Assembly: GCF_000280055.1 (NCBI RefSeq)
Contig: NZ_ALAB01000021.1
Coordinates: 1 to 64,000 of the forward strand
Direction: 5' to 3'
Origin: Alishewanella aestuarii B11
GTDB taxonomy: Bacteria; Pseudomonadota; Gammaproteobacteria; Enterobacterales; Alteromonadaceae
DNA: 64,000 nucleotides
The notes beneath the pieces are model-generated. The model was not told where the DNA came from and ran no database searches. It saw only the letters and a program-made list of their open reading frames with translations. This document shows positions 1 to 8,912 of the stretch, one piece after another (within the stretch, counting starts at the first letter, position 1; each line of letters begins with the position of its first letter). The position numbers and the translations under genes were made by a program.

Positions 1-1689
1 TAGAGCACCATATAGTTTAAAAACTAAGCAGCCATGGCCATGCTAATATGTAAATTGGTGATGGCTGCTGTGCGGTTGAGATCATATTCGTTTAATCTTA
101 ATCCAATGTATCTTGCCCTGTGTTTTTTCCGGTTACAAATAGATGCAAGTGCATGTTCTACTTTGGTTCTTTCCCTTGCTTGAGCACGACCTTCTGGTGT
201 CTCAACGAACCTTCTTAGACCTTGTAACATCTCTTCATTGACATGTAATGTTAGTGTTTTGCCTGTTTTTGAATCTGTGCATTGTGGTTTCAACGCACAT
301 TTATCACAGCGCTCTTTACCAAATCGAATCTGAGTCGGCGTTGCACGACTAAATCCGGCACTATGCCCTGCGGGACAGACCGCACGGCGGTTAAGTAAAT
401 CTATTTCAAACTCCTTTTTACTGAACTTCCCTTTATTGGTCGACGTCCAGGGTTTAGCTATTACCTTATGACCAAGATGAAACAATTCCACTGTCCACGA
501 CGCGGCTAGATAACCACGGTCAATGCTGAGCTCCTTAACTTCTCCCACCTTTAGTACCTTAGGTTTGAGCCATTCTGCCGCTTTATGTTCCGGTTCATTA
601 GCTGGCCGCACACAAGTGGCAAGTATCAGCTTCGTGTCTATATCAACGGCTATATGCTGTTTAAAACCATTGATTGTTCGGGAGCTGGACTTTTTACCAT
701 GTCGCATTGCTCCATCATGAAGCGATATAAGTCTGTCTTCTGCAACACCTTGCTTTATCCTGCTTCCACCATCAGGATCGGGCTCAATATTTTGAGATAG
801 CACCGTGTCCAGCAAGGTCAAACAGGCTTGGAGCTCCTTATGCTCGGACACCAAGGGAGCCTGTGTACTAAGCCACTGCTGAAGCTGTAACACATCCTTG
901 AGTAAGGTATTGATAGCGTTCTGTTTCTCCGCTGCAACTGACCAGTCAATGTCCAGCGCCGCTTTTATACTACTTTTCCCGACCAATTGTGTGCCGGCTT
1001 CAAGCTGGATTTGCTCTTCTGTCGTCATGCGGATCTTTGCTGCGCAACTGACCAAGAGTTCTAATGCGTGGCCCACCAGATTGAAGGTATCTTCAACACG
1101 CCCTGCGCCTTGTAATGGCGCGGAATCAAGGGCAATCCGAAGTTGTGTGTGACCAAAGCCCCCAAATTCTCTGGCGATATTCACCGTATGCTCTAATAGC
1201 ACTTCATCCATATTGTGCCTGACCAGACGATGCCGGAAATCACACAATGTTCCTTGAGAAAAAGGGGCGATTTCATCATCAAGTGAGAGACAATTAAGAA
1301 CCATGCGCCATCGCACATCAAACATGGCTTCAAGCGTGGCTGCCGCATCGGATTTTTGTTCATAACACTGCAGCAATGAGGCCATCGCAAGTAATGCCGC
1401 AGGCACAGGAGGTTTACCGATCGGATGGTCAGCATACAAGGTTAGCAATTGTTGCTCCATTTGAGCGTCAAAAATTCGATGGCGCTGCTCACGAAGAAAC
1501 ACAAATAATTTGCCGGAGTTCTTAAGTTTAGAGCAGATAAACTTCTCTTTTTTTGACAGTTCTACCGGGCAATCCCACTGACGTGATGAGGACATAATCA
1601 AATACTCTGAATGAAACAATTTGCGCATTTGATCATAGAGACGTTACAAAGTCGATCCCTGTATAATTTTTAAACTGATCGGTGTTCTA
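1..1689 (-). mobile_element. IS1182-family insertion sequence, probably near complete
   Basis: A single long transposase gene is flanked by imperfect terminal inverted repeats. The left end (positions 1-23) and the complement of the right end (1667-1689) both begin TAGARCACC and share AGTTTAAAAA, matching at 18 of 23 positions. The left end coincides with the window edge, so the outermost bases and any target duplication cannot be seen. The family is assigned from the transposase. The element points away from the toxin-antitoxin pair that follows. Confidence 0.8.
24..1628 (-). CDS. IS1182-family transposase
   Basis: This 534-residue protein has the layout of IS1182-type DDE transposases: an N-terminal InsH-like helical domain (about residues 50-150), a catalytic core carrying the NGFKQHIAVDID segment (about residues 320-332), and a cysteine-bearing C-terminal region (CPAGH, CDKCALKPQC). 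It ends with a conserved-looking arginine-rich helix (EHALASICNRKKHRARY). It is full length with no visible frameshift, so it may be active. Two starts are possible, the first ATG or an ATG 11 codons downstream (MSSSRQW); neither has a clear ribosome binding site, which is usual for transposases. Confidence 0.9.
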   Translation of the reverse strand: MRKLFHSEYLIMSSSRQWDCPVELSKKEKFICSKLKNSGKLFVFLREQRHRIFDAQMEQQLLTLYADHPIGKPPVPAALLAMASLLQCYEQKSDAAATLEAMFDVRWRMVLNCLSLDDEIAPFSQGTLCDFRHRLVRHNMDEVLLEHTVNIAREFGGFGHTQLRIALDSAPLQGAGRVEDTFNLVGHALELLVSCAAKIRMTTEEQIQLEAGTQLVGKSSIKAALDIDWSVAAEKQNAINTLLKDVLQLQQWLSTQAPLVSEHKELQACLTLLDTVLSQNIEPDPDGGSRIKQGVAEDRLISLHDGAMRHGKKSSSRTINGFKQHIAVDIDTKLILATCVRPANEPEHKAAEWLKPKVLKVGEVKELSIDRGYLAASWTVELFHLGHKVIAKPWTSTNKGKFSKKEFEIDLLNRRAVCPAGHSAGFSRATPTQIRFGKERCDKCALKPQCTDSKTGKTLTLHVNEEMLQGLRRFVETPEGRAQARERTKVEHALASICNRKKHRARYIGLRLNEYDLNRTAAITNLHISMAMAA

Positions 1690-1843
1690 GTGTACTCGTT
1701 TGTTGGTTAAGTTCTACTTCTAATATTTCTAATTAGTCCGCTAAGTGCCTATTACAGTGACGACTTGCTAACAAAGAACCACTCTTATCTTGAACTTCGT
1801 TTCGTTCATGCTTAATTTTTATTTAGGATGATTTTTATTTGGA

Positions 1844-1863
1844 ATATAGGCTTTAATCTATAT
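1844..1863. promoter_or_regulatory. candidate operator of the HigBA-type pair
   Basis: The dyad ATATAG-N8-CTATAT lies 33 bases before the toxin start. A related AGCTATATT sequence, which could serve as a -10 element, follows at about 1873-1880. Antitoxins with a helix-turn-helix usually bind such dyads to repress their own operon, so this is a reasonable operator candidate. It is inferred from position and symmetry only. Confidence 0.35.
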
Positions 1864-1895
1864 AGGTTTTGAGCTATATTGGATGAGGCACTCTT

Positions 1896-2246
1896 ATGTG
1901 GAACATAGAAACAACGGATCTGTTTGATAGCTGGTTTGAAAGTTTGGACGATACCGATCGTGGCAGCGTGCTTGCCGCAATGTTAGCGTTGAATGCGCGC
2001 GGTCCCATGTTGCCGAGGCCCTATGCAGATACGATTAAAGGTTCGAAGTATGCCAACATGAAAGAGCTTCGGGTACAGAGTAAAGGCGATCCTATTAGAG
2101 CATTTTTCGTCTTCGATCCCAGGCGACATGGCATAGTGCTGTGTGCCGGCCATAAAGCCGGCAACGAAAAACGTTTCTATCAGATTATGATACCGCTGGC
2201 TGATGAGGAATATCGTAAGCATTTACAGAAATTGCAGCAGGAGTAA
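1896..2246 (+). CDS. RelE/HigB-like toxin (Gp49-type) of a type II toxin-antitoxin pair
   Basis: This 116-residue protein resembles the Gp49/HigB branch of the RelE/ParE superfamily, which cleave mRNA at the ribosome. The family pattern is visible in the middle and C-terminal half: a basic strand with KELRVQSKGDPIRAFF (about residues 52-67) followed by a hydrophobic strand and HKAGNEKRFY (about residues 86-95), where the basic residues are normally catalytic. The start has a GGATGAGG ribosome binding site at 1881-1888. Toxin precedes antitoxin, the HigBA order, and the stop codon overlaps an upstream possible start of the next gene. Confidence 0.82.
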   Translation: MWNIETTDLFDSWFESLDDTDRGSVLAAMLALNARGPMLPRPYADTIKGSKYANMKELRVQSKGDPIRAFFVFDPRRHGIVLCAGHKAGNEKRFYQIMIPLADEEYRKHLQKLQQE

Positions 2247-2251
2247 TGAGG

Positions 2252-2554
2252 ATGGCAAAAACATTGGAACAAATTCTGGCACAGGAAAAACCTGAAGTGG
2301 TAGCTAGTGCTAAAGAACAGGCCGCCGAGATACTGTTGAATATTCACTTGGCTGAGCTACGTGAACGTATGAATCTGACCCAACAAGAGATTGCTACAGC
2401 ACTTAATGTAAAACAGCCAACAGTGTCCGATATGGAAAAACCGGGTCGCGATCTGAAGCTATCATCGCTTAAACGCTATGTTGAAGCCTCTGGTGGTAAG
2501 TTACGGTTAGATATCGAATTACCGGATGGTACTCATTATGGTTTTACGGTATAG
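2252..2554 (+). CDS. XRE-family antitoxin of the HigBA-type pair
   Basis: This 100-residue protein has a central helix-turn-helix of the XRE/Cro type (about residues 38-75: LRERMNLTQQEIATALNVKQ) after an N-terminal alpha-helical segment likely to contact the toxin. The ATG at 2252 is preferred over the one at 2246 because AGGAG at 2238-2242 is nine bases from it and only three bases from the earlier ATG. It should neutralise the toxin encoded just upstream and repress the shared promoter. The pair borders an insertion sequence, consistent with an accessory island edge. Confidence 0.85.
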   Translation: MAKTLEQILAQEKPEVVASAKEQAAEILLNIHLAELRERMNLTQQEIATALNVKQPTVSDMEKPGRDLKLSSLKRYVEASGGKLRLDIELPDGTHYGFTV

Positions 2555-2630
2555 CATGGTTTAGCAGAACATAAATTGAACAAAGGTGACGTCTAACCGG
2601 GCTTGATTCGCCTTTGTCTGACACTCCTTG

Positions 2631-2636
2631 TATAAT
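2631..2636 (+). promoter_or_regulatory. likely -10 element of the ygiQ promoter
   Basis: A perfect TATAAT lies 33 bases before the ygiQ start. No good -35 element is found at the standard 16-18 base spacing; a TTGATT sequence at 2603 is too far away (22 bases). The assignment rests on the -10 box and its position. Confidence 0.5.
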
Positions 2637-2668
2637 ACGCGCCCTTGTAACACTCAGGTGCTTGTTTT

Positions 2669-5029
2669 ATGTCCACTGCTACTGCTCCCTTATCACGTAA
2701 ATCTGCTCCGGTAGCGCGGATGGCGCCTGAACGCGACCTGTTTTCCTATCCCAAATACTGGGCTGAATGCTTTGGTCCGGCACCTTTTTTACCGATGTCA
2801 CGCGCCGAGATGGATAAGCTTGGTTGGGACAGCTGTGATGTGATCTTAGTGGTGGGCGATGCCTATGTTGATCACCCGAGCTTTGGTATGGCGGTAGTCG
2901 GCCGGATGCTGGAAGCCCAGGGCTACCGCGTAGGCCTGATTTGCCAGCCTGATTGGCACAGCAAAGATGATTTTATGCGCCTGGGTAAGCCGAACCTGTT
3001 TTTTGGTGTTTCGGCCGGCAATATGGACTCGATGATTAACCGTTATACCGCCGATAAAAAACTGCGGCACGACGATGCTTACACGCCGGGCGATATTGGC
3101 GGCAAGCGGCCGGATCGGGCGGTGACGGTGTATACCCAGCGTTGTAAAGAAGCCTACAAAGAAGTGCCGGTGATTATCGGCGGTATTGAGGCCAGTTTAC
3201 GCCGCATTGCGCACTATGATTACTGGTCAGAAAAAGTACGGCGCTCGGTTATTTTTGATGCCAAGGCCGATATTTTAATCTACGGCAATGCCGAGCGGCC
3301 GCTGGTTGAAGTAGCACATCGTATTGCGTCGGGCATACCTGTTAGCGAAATTCAGGATGTACGTGGCACGGCGGTTATTCGCAAAGAGCCGTTGCCGGGC
3401 TGGCGCGGCGTCGATTCCACCGCCATTGATAAAGTCGGTAAAATTGACCCTATCCCGAATCCTTATGGCGCCGATGATGTTGGCTGTAGCAGCTATTCCG
3501 AATTTGCCAAAGCCGGTATTGATTTAACCAAGCCCGCTGAGGTCGAAGCGAAGCCAATTATGGTGCAGGCGCCGCGGCAAAAGCCGTGGGAGCAAACTTA
3601 CGTTAAGTTACCCGCTTTTGAGCAGGTCAGTGTGAATAAGCCGCTGTATGCGCATGCGTCACGGATCTTACATCAGGAAACCAACCCCGGCTGTGCCCGT
3701 GCCATTATGCAGCGCCATGGCGATCGGCATATCTGGGTTAATCCGCCGGCCTTTCCACTCAGTACTGCGGAAATGGATCTGGTGTTTGGTTTGCCGTATC
3801 AGCGGGTGCCACATCCGGTGTATGGCAAGGCGAAAATTCCCGCCTATGAGATGATTAAAACCTCGGTCAATATTATGCGTGGCTGTTTTGGCGGTTGTTC
3901 GTTCTGTTCGATTACCGAGCACGAGGGACGAATTATCCAAAGTCGCTCGAAAGAGTCGATTATGCAGGAGATCAAGGATATTCGCGACAAAGTTCCCGGT
4001 TTTACCGGGGTGATCTCCGATCTGGGTGGCCCGACCGCCAATATGTACCGTTTAAACTGTAAAAACCCGAAAGCCGAGCAAACCTGTCGTCGCCCCAGCT
4101 GCGTCTATCCGACGATTTGCGAGCATATGGATACCGATCAGAGCCCAACGGTTGAACTGTATCGTGAGGCCCGTAATTTACCGGGCATTAAGAAAGTACT
4201 GGTCGCCTCGGGGGTTCGTTACGATTTGGCGGTAGAAGATCCGAATTATGTCAAAGAGTTAGTGCAGCACCATGTCGGGGGCTATTTAAAAATTGCCCCT
4301 GAGCATACTGAAGAGGGGCCTTTGTCGAAAATGATGAAGCCGGGCATGGGCGCCTACGATAAATTTAAAGAAATGTTCGACCGCTTTAGTAAAGAAGCCG
4401 GTAAAGAGCAGTATCTGATCCCGTATTTTATTGCCTCGCACCCGGGTACCACCGATCTGGATATGATTAATCTGGCGCTGTGGTTAAAGGCGCGCGATTT
4501 TAGGTTGGATCAGGTACAGAATTTCTACCCGAGCCCAATGGCCAATGCCACCACCATTTATCATACCGAAATGAATTCGCTGAAAAATATCAATAAAGCG
4601 AATACTGAAGTGGTGCCGGTGCCCAAGGGCGAGCGGCAGCGCCGGCTGCATAAAGCGATCCTGCGTTATCATGATCCCAAAGGTTGGCCGATCATTCGCG
4701 AAGCGCTGATCCGCTTGAAAATGCAGCACCTGATTGGCCGGGGTAAAGACTGTCTGGTGCCGCCAGAGACGAAAGATGAGCAGCAGCAAAGACCACAGCG
4801 CGGTGGTAAGCCGGCATTAACGCGGCACACTGGCTTAAATCCGGCTGCGCAGGCCACAGCAAGGTCAAAGCACAGCACCGCGAACGGCAAAGCAAACGGT
4901 AAAGCCAAAGCAGAGCAGGCTGCATCTAAGCCGGCCAGCCAGGCACCGGTAAAAGGTAAGCCTGCAGCCAAAGGTAAACCGGTAGTCAAAGGTAAACCGG
5001 CAGCAAAAACCGGCCGTGCCGGCAGCTGA
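2669..5029 (+). CDS. ygiQ: YgiQ-family radical SAM protein
   Basis: This 786-residue protein belongs to the UPF0313/YgiQ family of radical SAM enzymes. The iron-sulfur motif CFGGCSFC (CX3CX2C) is at about residues 406-413, preceded by the conserved [11 protein letters not shown]. The N-terminal third resembles the cobalamin-binding-like region common in such proteins. The catalytic reaction of YgiQ is not established, to my knowledge. After about residue 715 the protein has a low-complexity lysine, alanine and proline tail with GKPAAK-type repeats, probably disordered. The gene stands alone upstream of a 2'-5' RNA ligase-like gene that starts four bases after its stop, so the two are probably cotranscribed. 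Confidence 0.93.
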   Translation: MSTATAPLSRKSAPVARMAPERDLFSYPKYWAECFGPAPFLPMSRAEMDKLGWDSCDVILVVGDAYVDHPSFGMAVVGRMLEAQGYRVGLICQPDWHSKDDFMRLGKPNLFFGVSAGNMDSMINRYTADKKLRHDDAYTPGDIGGKRPDRAVTVYTQRCKEAYKEVPVIIGGIEASLRRIAHYDYWSEKVRRSVIFDAKADILIYGNAERPLVEVAHRIASGIPVSEIQDVRGTAVIRKEPLPGWRGVDSTAIDKVGKIDPIPNPYGADDVGCSSYSEFAKAGIDLTKPAEVEAKPIMVQAPRQKPWEQTYVKLPAFEQVSVNKPLYAHASRILHQETNPGCARAIMQRHGDRHIWVNPPAFPLSTAEMDLVFGLPYQRVPHPVYGKAKIPAYEMIKTSVNIMRGCFGGCSFCSITEHEGRIIQSRSKESIMQEIKDIRDKVPGFTGVISDLGGPTANMYRLNCKNPKAEQTCRRPSCVYPTICEHMDTDQSPTVELYREARNLPGIKKVLVASGVRYDLAVEDPNYVKELVQHHVGGYLKIAPEHTEEGPLSKMMKPGMGAYDKFKEMFDRFSKEAGKEQYLIPYFIASHPGTTDLDMINLALWLKARDFRLDQVQNFYPSPMANATTIYHTEMNSLKNINKANTEVVPVPKGERQRRLHKAILRYHDPKGWPIIREALIRLKMQHLIGRGKDCLVPPETKDEQQQRPQRGGKPALTRHTGLNPAAQATARSKHSTANGKANGKAKAEQAASKPASQAPVKGKPAAKGKPVVKGKPAAKTGRAGS

Positions 5030-5032
5030 GCA

Positions 5033-5557
5033 GTGGAAAGCCGGCGGCTGTTCTTTAGTTTGTGTTTTTCGGCGCAGCAGCAACAGCTATTAGCGCCTTA
5101 TCAGCAGCTGGCGCTGCAAGCTTGTCCCGGCGCCAAAGCGGTAGCGGTGACAAACTTGCACCTGACGTTATTTTTTCTGGGGCAGGTGACGGCTGAGCAA
5201 CAGCAGCTGTTATTGCAATCAGCAGCAAAGCTTCGTTCTGCTGCATTTGAGCTAGAGCTTGATTATCTGGCGGGTTTTAGGCAGCCAAAAATTCTGTATC
5301 TGGCGCCCTCATCGATACCACCAGCCTTGCTATTGCTGCAGCAACAGCTGGCGCAGTTTTGTCAGGTACAGGGCTTTACCGAGCCACATGCTGAGTATCG
5401 GCCGCATATTACGCTGGCGCGTCAGGCGCTGTTTGAGGGGCAACAGCGCGTCACGCCGCTCAGACTTAAGGTGCGGGAGTTTGCGCTCTATCAATCACGG
5501 CGAGAGGGCGAGGTTCTGGAGTACTTGCCATTGCAGCGCTTTAAATTAATCAGTTAA
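5033..5557 (+). CDS. thpR: RNA 2',3'-cyclic phosphodiesterase / 2'-5' RNA ligase family
   Basis: The product (174 residues) is a member of the 2H phosphoesterase family. Both catalytic HxTx motifs are present: HLTLF at about residue 43 and HITLA at about residue 123. These enzymes open 2',3'-cyclic phosphates on RNA or reversibly join 2'-5' ends. The start codon is GTG, four bases after the ygiQ stop, which suggests translational coupling. Glutamine content is high, as in several neighbouring genes. The length is normal for the family. Confidence 0.88.
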   Translation: MESRRLFFSLCFSAQQQQLLAPYQQLALQACPGAKAVAVTNLHLTLFFLGQVTAEQQQLLLQSAAKLRSAAFELELDYLAGFRQPKILYLAPSSIPPALLLLQQQLAQFCQVQGFTEPHAEYRPHITLARQALFEGQQRVTPLRLKVREFALYQSRREGEVLEYLPLQRFKLIS

Positions 5558-5698
5558 GCAAAGCCTGAGGCCGCTTTCGGTAAAGTGCCGGCAATAACCG
5601 GCAAAATGTCATGAAGCGGTCAACAAAAATCAGTACACTTAATGGTTTTCTGCCTGAGTTGCTAAGATCAGGCTAATTTCGATCCGGACCTGATACTT

Positions 5699-6952
5699 AT
5701 GAAATTTTTTGTGTTTTTTATCAGCCTGTTGCTACTTGGCTGCCATCAGCCACCAGCCACACCTAATACTAGTGCTGCCAGCACAAATAGTCTGCTGATT
5801 ATCTCAATTGACGGTCTGCGTCATGACTACCTGAGTTTGCATCAGGCGCCGATGTTAGCCGAACTGGCGGCAGGTGGTGTGCATGTCAAACAATTACAGC
5901 CGGTATTTCCAAGTAAAACCTTTCCCAATCATTATTCACTGGTCACCGGTTTACACCCGGAGCGGCACGGTATTGTTGATAACTCGATGTATGATCCTGA
6001 GCATCAACGGCATTTTGCGATGAGTATGGCGGATCAGGTAGCAGATGGTTTCTGGTGGCAGGGTGAGCCGATTTGGATCACGGCTGAATTGCAGGGCGTG
6101 AAGGCGGCCACTTATTTTTTCCCGGGCTCGGAAGCGGAAATTAAAGGTAAGCGGCCCAGCCACTGGTTTCCCTATGTGCATGAGACGCCAAACCGTGAGC
6201 GTACCGAGCAGGTGCTGGCCTGGCTGGCGCTGCCTGAAGCCGAGCGGCCAAGAGTGATCACCTTGTATTTTAGTGATGTGGATAGTGCTGGTCATAACTA
6301 TGGCCCGCGCTCAAAGCAGGTGGCTCAGGCTCTGGCCGAGGTGGATGCCGAACTGGCTTATCTGGTGCACACGCTGCGTGAACGCGGTCAGGCGGAGCAG
6401 GTTAACCTGATCATCAGCTCCGACCATGGTATGGCAGAGGTCGATCAGCGCAAGTATATTATTGCTGATGAGTTGTTTGATGGCAGTTTAACGCAGAATG
6501 TTCGCTTTTCACGTGAAATTGTCAGCATTTTCCCGAAAGATGGCCAGGAAGAGTTACTGTATCAGCAAATTGCCGGGCGTTATAACCCAGAACAGATGCG
6601 CCTGTACCGCAAGCATGAGTTGCCAGAACGCTTTCAGCATCAACACCATGTCCGCATCGCGCCGATTATTTTGCTGGCGGAGCAGCCCTGGATCTTTGTC
6701 CGGCGCAGTTTACTACCCGGTTTAAAGGCTGACCCGTCTTTCCTCAGAGCACGTGGCAGCCATGGTTATGATAATACCGAGCCAGATATGCAGGGAATGC
6801 TGATTGCCTATGGACCGGCCTTTAAACAACAGGCGACGGTAGCGCAATTAAGCATGGTCGATTTTTACAATGTGATGGCCAGAGTAGTGGGCCTGACACC
6901 GGCGCCTAATCAGGGTGATCCGCGCGCGTTATCGCTGTTATTGCGGGACTAA
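5699..6952 (+). CDS. lipoprotein alkaline phosphatase-superfamily phosphodiesterase (NPP type)
   Basis: This 417-residue protein starts with a lipoprotein signal (LLLLGC, cysteine at residue 15), so it is probably anchored to an outer or inner membrane leaflet facing the periplasm. It matches nucleotide pyrophosphatase/phosphodiesterases: a metal-binding ISIDGLRHDY near residue 35, the nucleophile region FPSKTFPNHYSLVTG (threonine nucleophile), and later SDVDSAGHNYGP and SSDHGM metal ligands. A conserved histidine in GSHGYDN follows near residue 355. Substrates of the family include nucleotides and phosphodiesters; the true one here is unknown. It ends six bases before rlmC. Confidence 0.85.
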   Translation: MKFFVFFISLLLLGCHQPPATPNTSAASTNSLLIISIDGLRHDYLSLHQAPMLAELAAGGVHVKQLQPVFPSKTFPNHYSLVTGLHPERHGIVDNSMYDPEHQRHFAMSMADQVADGFWWQGEPIWITAELQGVKAATYFFPGSEAEIKGKRPSHWFPYVHETPNRERTEQVLAWLALPEAERPRVITLYFSDVDSAGHNYGPRSKQVAQALAEVDAELAYLVHTLRERGQAEQVNLIISSDHGMAEVDQRKYIIADELFDGSLTQNVRFSREIVSIFPKDGQEELLYQQIAGRYNPEQMRLYRKHELPERFQHQHHVRIAPIILLAEQPWIFVRRSLLPGLKADPSFLRARGSHGYDNTEPDMQGMLIAYGPAFKQQATVAQLSMVDFYNVMARVVGLTPAPNQGDPRALSLLLRD

Positions 6953-6957
6953 GCCTG

Positions 6958-8112
6958 ATGCATTGTGCGCACTTTGTTGCAGGCCGTTGTCAGTCCTGCC
7001 AATGGCTGGCGATGCCCTATGCCGAGCAGTTGGCATTAAAGCAGCAACAACTGTTGCAGTTAGTCTCTCCTTTGGCGCCGCTGGAGATCCTGGCGCCGGT
7101 GGCAAGTCAGCAACAGGCGTGTCGTTATAAAGCCAAGATGGTGGTGCAGGGCAGCTGTGAGGCGCCGCTACTGGGGATCATTAATCAACAGGGGCAGGCA
7201 GTTGATCTCGCCGATTGCCCCTTATATCCGCCAGCCTTTGCGGCCGTTTTTGCGGTGATTAAGCAATTGATTAGCCGCGCTCAGCTTACCCCGTACGATA
7301 TTGCCGAGCGCCGCGGTGAGCTCAAGTATGTGCTGCTGCAGCAAAGTTATCACAGTGGTCACTTTATGCTGCGTCTGGTACTGCGTTCAAAGAACTGTCT
7401 GGCGGCGTTGCAAAAGCATTTACCCTGGTTATTGGCGAGCTTACCGGCGTTGTCGGTGGTCAGTGTTAATTTACAGCCCAAGCCGGCAGCGCTGCTGGAA
7501 GGGCCGGAAGAAATCCTGTTAACAGAGCAGGCTTTGCTGCGCGAGCAACTTAATCAGGTACCGCTGTATTTAAACCCGCAGAGTTTTTTTCAGATCAATC
7601 CTGAATTGGCTGCCCGGCTCTATGCCACTGCGGCAACCTGGACTGCGGAACTTACGCAACAAGGCGTGCCGATCCGGCACCTCTGGGATCTGTTCTGTGG
7701 CGTGGGCGGTTTTGGTTTACATTTGGCCAGCAATCAGATGACACTGACCGGGATTGAAATTGCGCCCTCCGCCATTGCCAGTGCCAAGCAGGCCGCGGCT
7801 GAGCTGGGGTTGACTCAGGTCGATTTTAGGGCGCTGGACTCCGCTGCTTTTGCCACGGCGGCGGTTAGCCCACCGGATCTCCTGGTCGTGAATCCACCCC
7901 GCCGCGGCTTAGGCGTCGAGCTGGTGACGGCGATTAAACAGCTGGCCCCCGCTTATATTATTTATTCCAGCTGCAATGCCAATAGTCTGGCAGCTGACTT
8001 GGCCCTGTTAGACAACTATCAGTTACTGCGGGTGCAACTTTTTGATTTATTTGCCCATAGTAGTCATTACGAAGTGCTTACCCTGTTACAGCAGCGGGCT
8101 AAAACCAGCTGA
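6958..8112 (+). CDS. rlmC: 23S rRNA (uracil(747)-C(5))-methyltransferase RlmC
   Basis: The 384-residue protein matches RlmC, which makes m5U747 in 23S rRNA. At the N-terminus the CxxF...CxxC iron-sulfur cysteines are seen (CAHFVAGRCQSCQW, residues 3-16). The C-terminal half carries the SAM-binding LWDLFCGVGGFGLHLA, the substrate motif NPPRRGLG and the nucleophile cysteine in YSSCNA. The short N-terminus without a TRAM domain favours RlmC over RlmD. It is six bases downstream of the phosphodiesterase gene and may share its transcript. Confidence 0.92.
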   Translation: MHCAHFVAGRCQSCQWLAMPYAEQLALKQQQLLQLVSPLAPLEILAPVASQQQACRYKAKMVVQGSCEAPLLGIINQQGQAVDLADCPLYPPAFAAVFAVIKQLISRAQLTPYDIAERRGELKYVLLQQSYHSGHFMLRLVLRSKNCLAALQKHLPWLLASLPALSVVSVNLQPKPAALLEGPEEILLTEQALLREQLNQVPLYLNPQSFFQINPELAARLYATAATWTAELTQQGVPIRHLWDLFCGVGGFGLHLASNQMTLTGIEIAPSAIASAKQAAAELGLTQVDFRALDSAAFATAAVSPPDLLVVNPPRRGLGVELVTAIKQLAPAYIIYSSCNANSLAADLALLDNYQLLRVQLFDLFAHSSHYEVLTLLQQRAKTS

Positions 8113-8209
8113 TCCGCTTTTGTAAACCCGCTAACCACACACCTTTGCCCACAGCCGGCAGACTGTGGGTACTCTATGGGTGCTTGCATTTTTAACACCA
8201 GCAAATATA

Positions 8210-8225
8210 CTGTATACATAAACAG
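8210..8225. promoter_or_regulatory. LexA box (SOS operator) of the imuA-imuB-dnaE2 operon
   Basis: The sequence CTGT-ATACATAA-ACAG is a perfect match to the gammaproteobacterial LexA consensus CTGT-N8-ACAG, inside an extended TA...TA palindrome. It lies 15 bases before the imuA start, where bound LexA would block transcription. This predicts DNA-damage induction of the mutasome genes downstream. Confidence 0.92.
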
Positions 8226-8239
8226 TATATTGGTGGTCT

Positions 8240-8902
8240 ATGCACAGCTTACTTGAACAACTGACGCAGCGGCAATGGCTCTGGCAAGGCTCAGCCTTAC
8301 CCGCTGCCGGTCAGCAGCTAAGTTCCGGTTATGCCGAATTTGACCGGCAACTGGGTGGCTGGCCGGCGTCCGGTTTGCTGGTATTGCAAAGTCAGCCGGC
8401 AATTGGCGAGTTGCGTTTACTGTTACCCTTATTCAAACAACTGCAGCAGCAAGGCCTGCTGGGGCTGATCAATCCGCCGCAGTTACTCCAGGCTGAGCCG
8501 TTGGCGGCACAGGGGATTAACCCGTCACAGTTGCTCTTGCTTTCCGGTGTCAGTGAAACAGATGCACTCTGGGCTGCAGAGCAGTTATTACAAAGTGGTT
8601 TATGTAGCCTGGTCTTGCTCTGGCAGGGGACGCTGGCGCGCAAGGCGGCACGTCGTTTACAGCTGGCAGCTCAGGCGCAGCAGGCGTTAGTGCTGCAACT
8701 GACCACGCAACAGCCGGAATTAACACTGCCTTTAGCACTGGCGCTACAGCTACTGCCACAGCCTCAAGGTTTGCAGCTTAAAGTGTTAAAGCGCCGTGCC
8801 GGCTGGGCCGGGCAACAATTTTATCTTAACTGGCAACAGGAGTGGCCTGAGCTTTATCCGGTACTGACCCGCAGCCACGCGGCCTTGGCTGAGACCGCCT
8901 GA
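8240..8902 (+). CDS. imuA: translesion synthesis-associated protein ImuA
   Basis: This 220-residue protein is the first gene of a LexA-controlled imuA-imuB-dnaE2 operon. It has the RecA/SulA-like fold pattern of ImuA: an ELGGW-like segment (QLGGWPASGLLVL, about residues 36-48) is followed by a position where RecA has its Walker A, here degenerate (SQPAIGEL), so ATP binding is doubtful. ImuA is thought to assist ImuB and DnaE2 in damage-induced mutagenesis. The gene is 10 bases from imuB. The assignment rests strongly on the operon as ImuA sequences are divergent. Confidence 0.88.
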   Translation: MHSLLEQLTQRQWLWQGSALPAAGQQLSSGYAEFDRQLGGWPASGLLVLQSQPAIGELRLLLPLFKQLQQQGLLGLINPPQLLQAEPLAAQGINPSQLLLLSGVSETDALWAAEQLLQSGLCSLVLLWQGTLARKAARRLQLAAQAQQALVLQLTTQQPELTLPLALALQLLPQPQGLQLKVLKRRAGWAGQQFYLNWQQEWPELYPVLTRSHAALAETA

Positions 8903-8912
8903 GGGCTTTGTC

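Noticed and set aside
4484-4989. Minus-strand frames of about 100 codons opposite ygiQ
   Set aside because: They are mirror frames of a well-supported radical SAM gene with no initiation signals.
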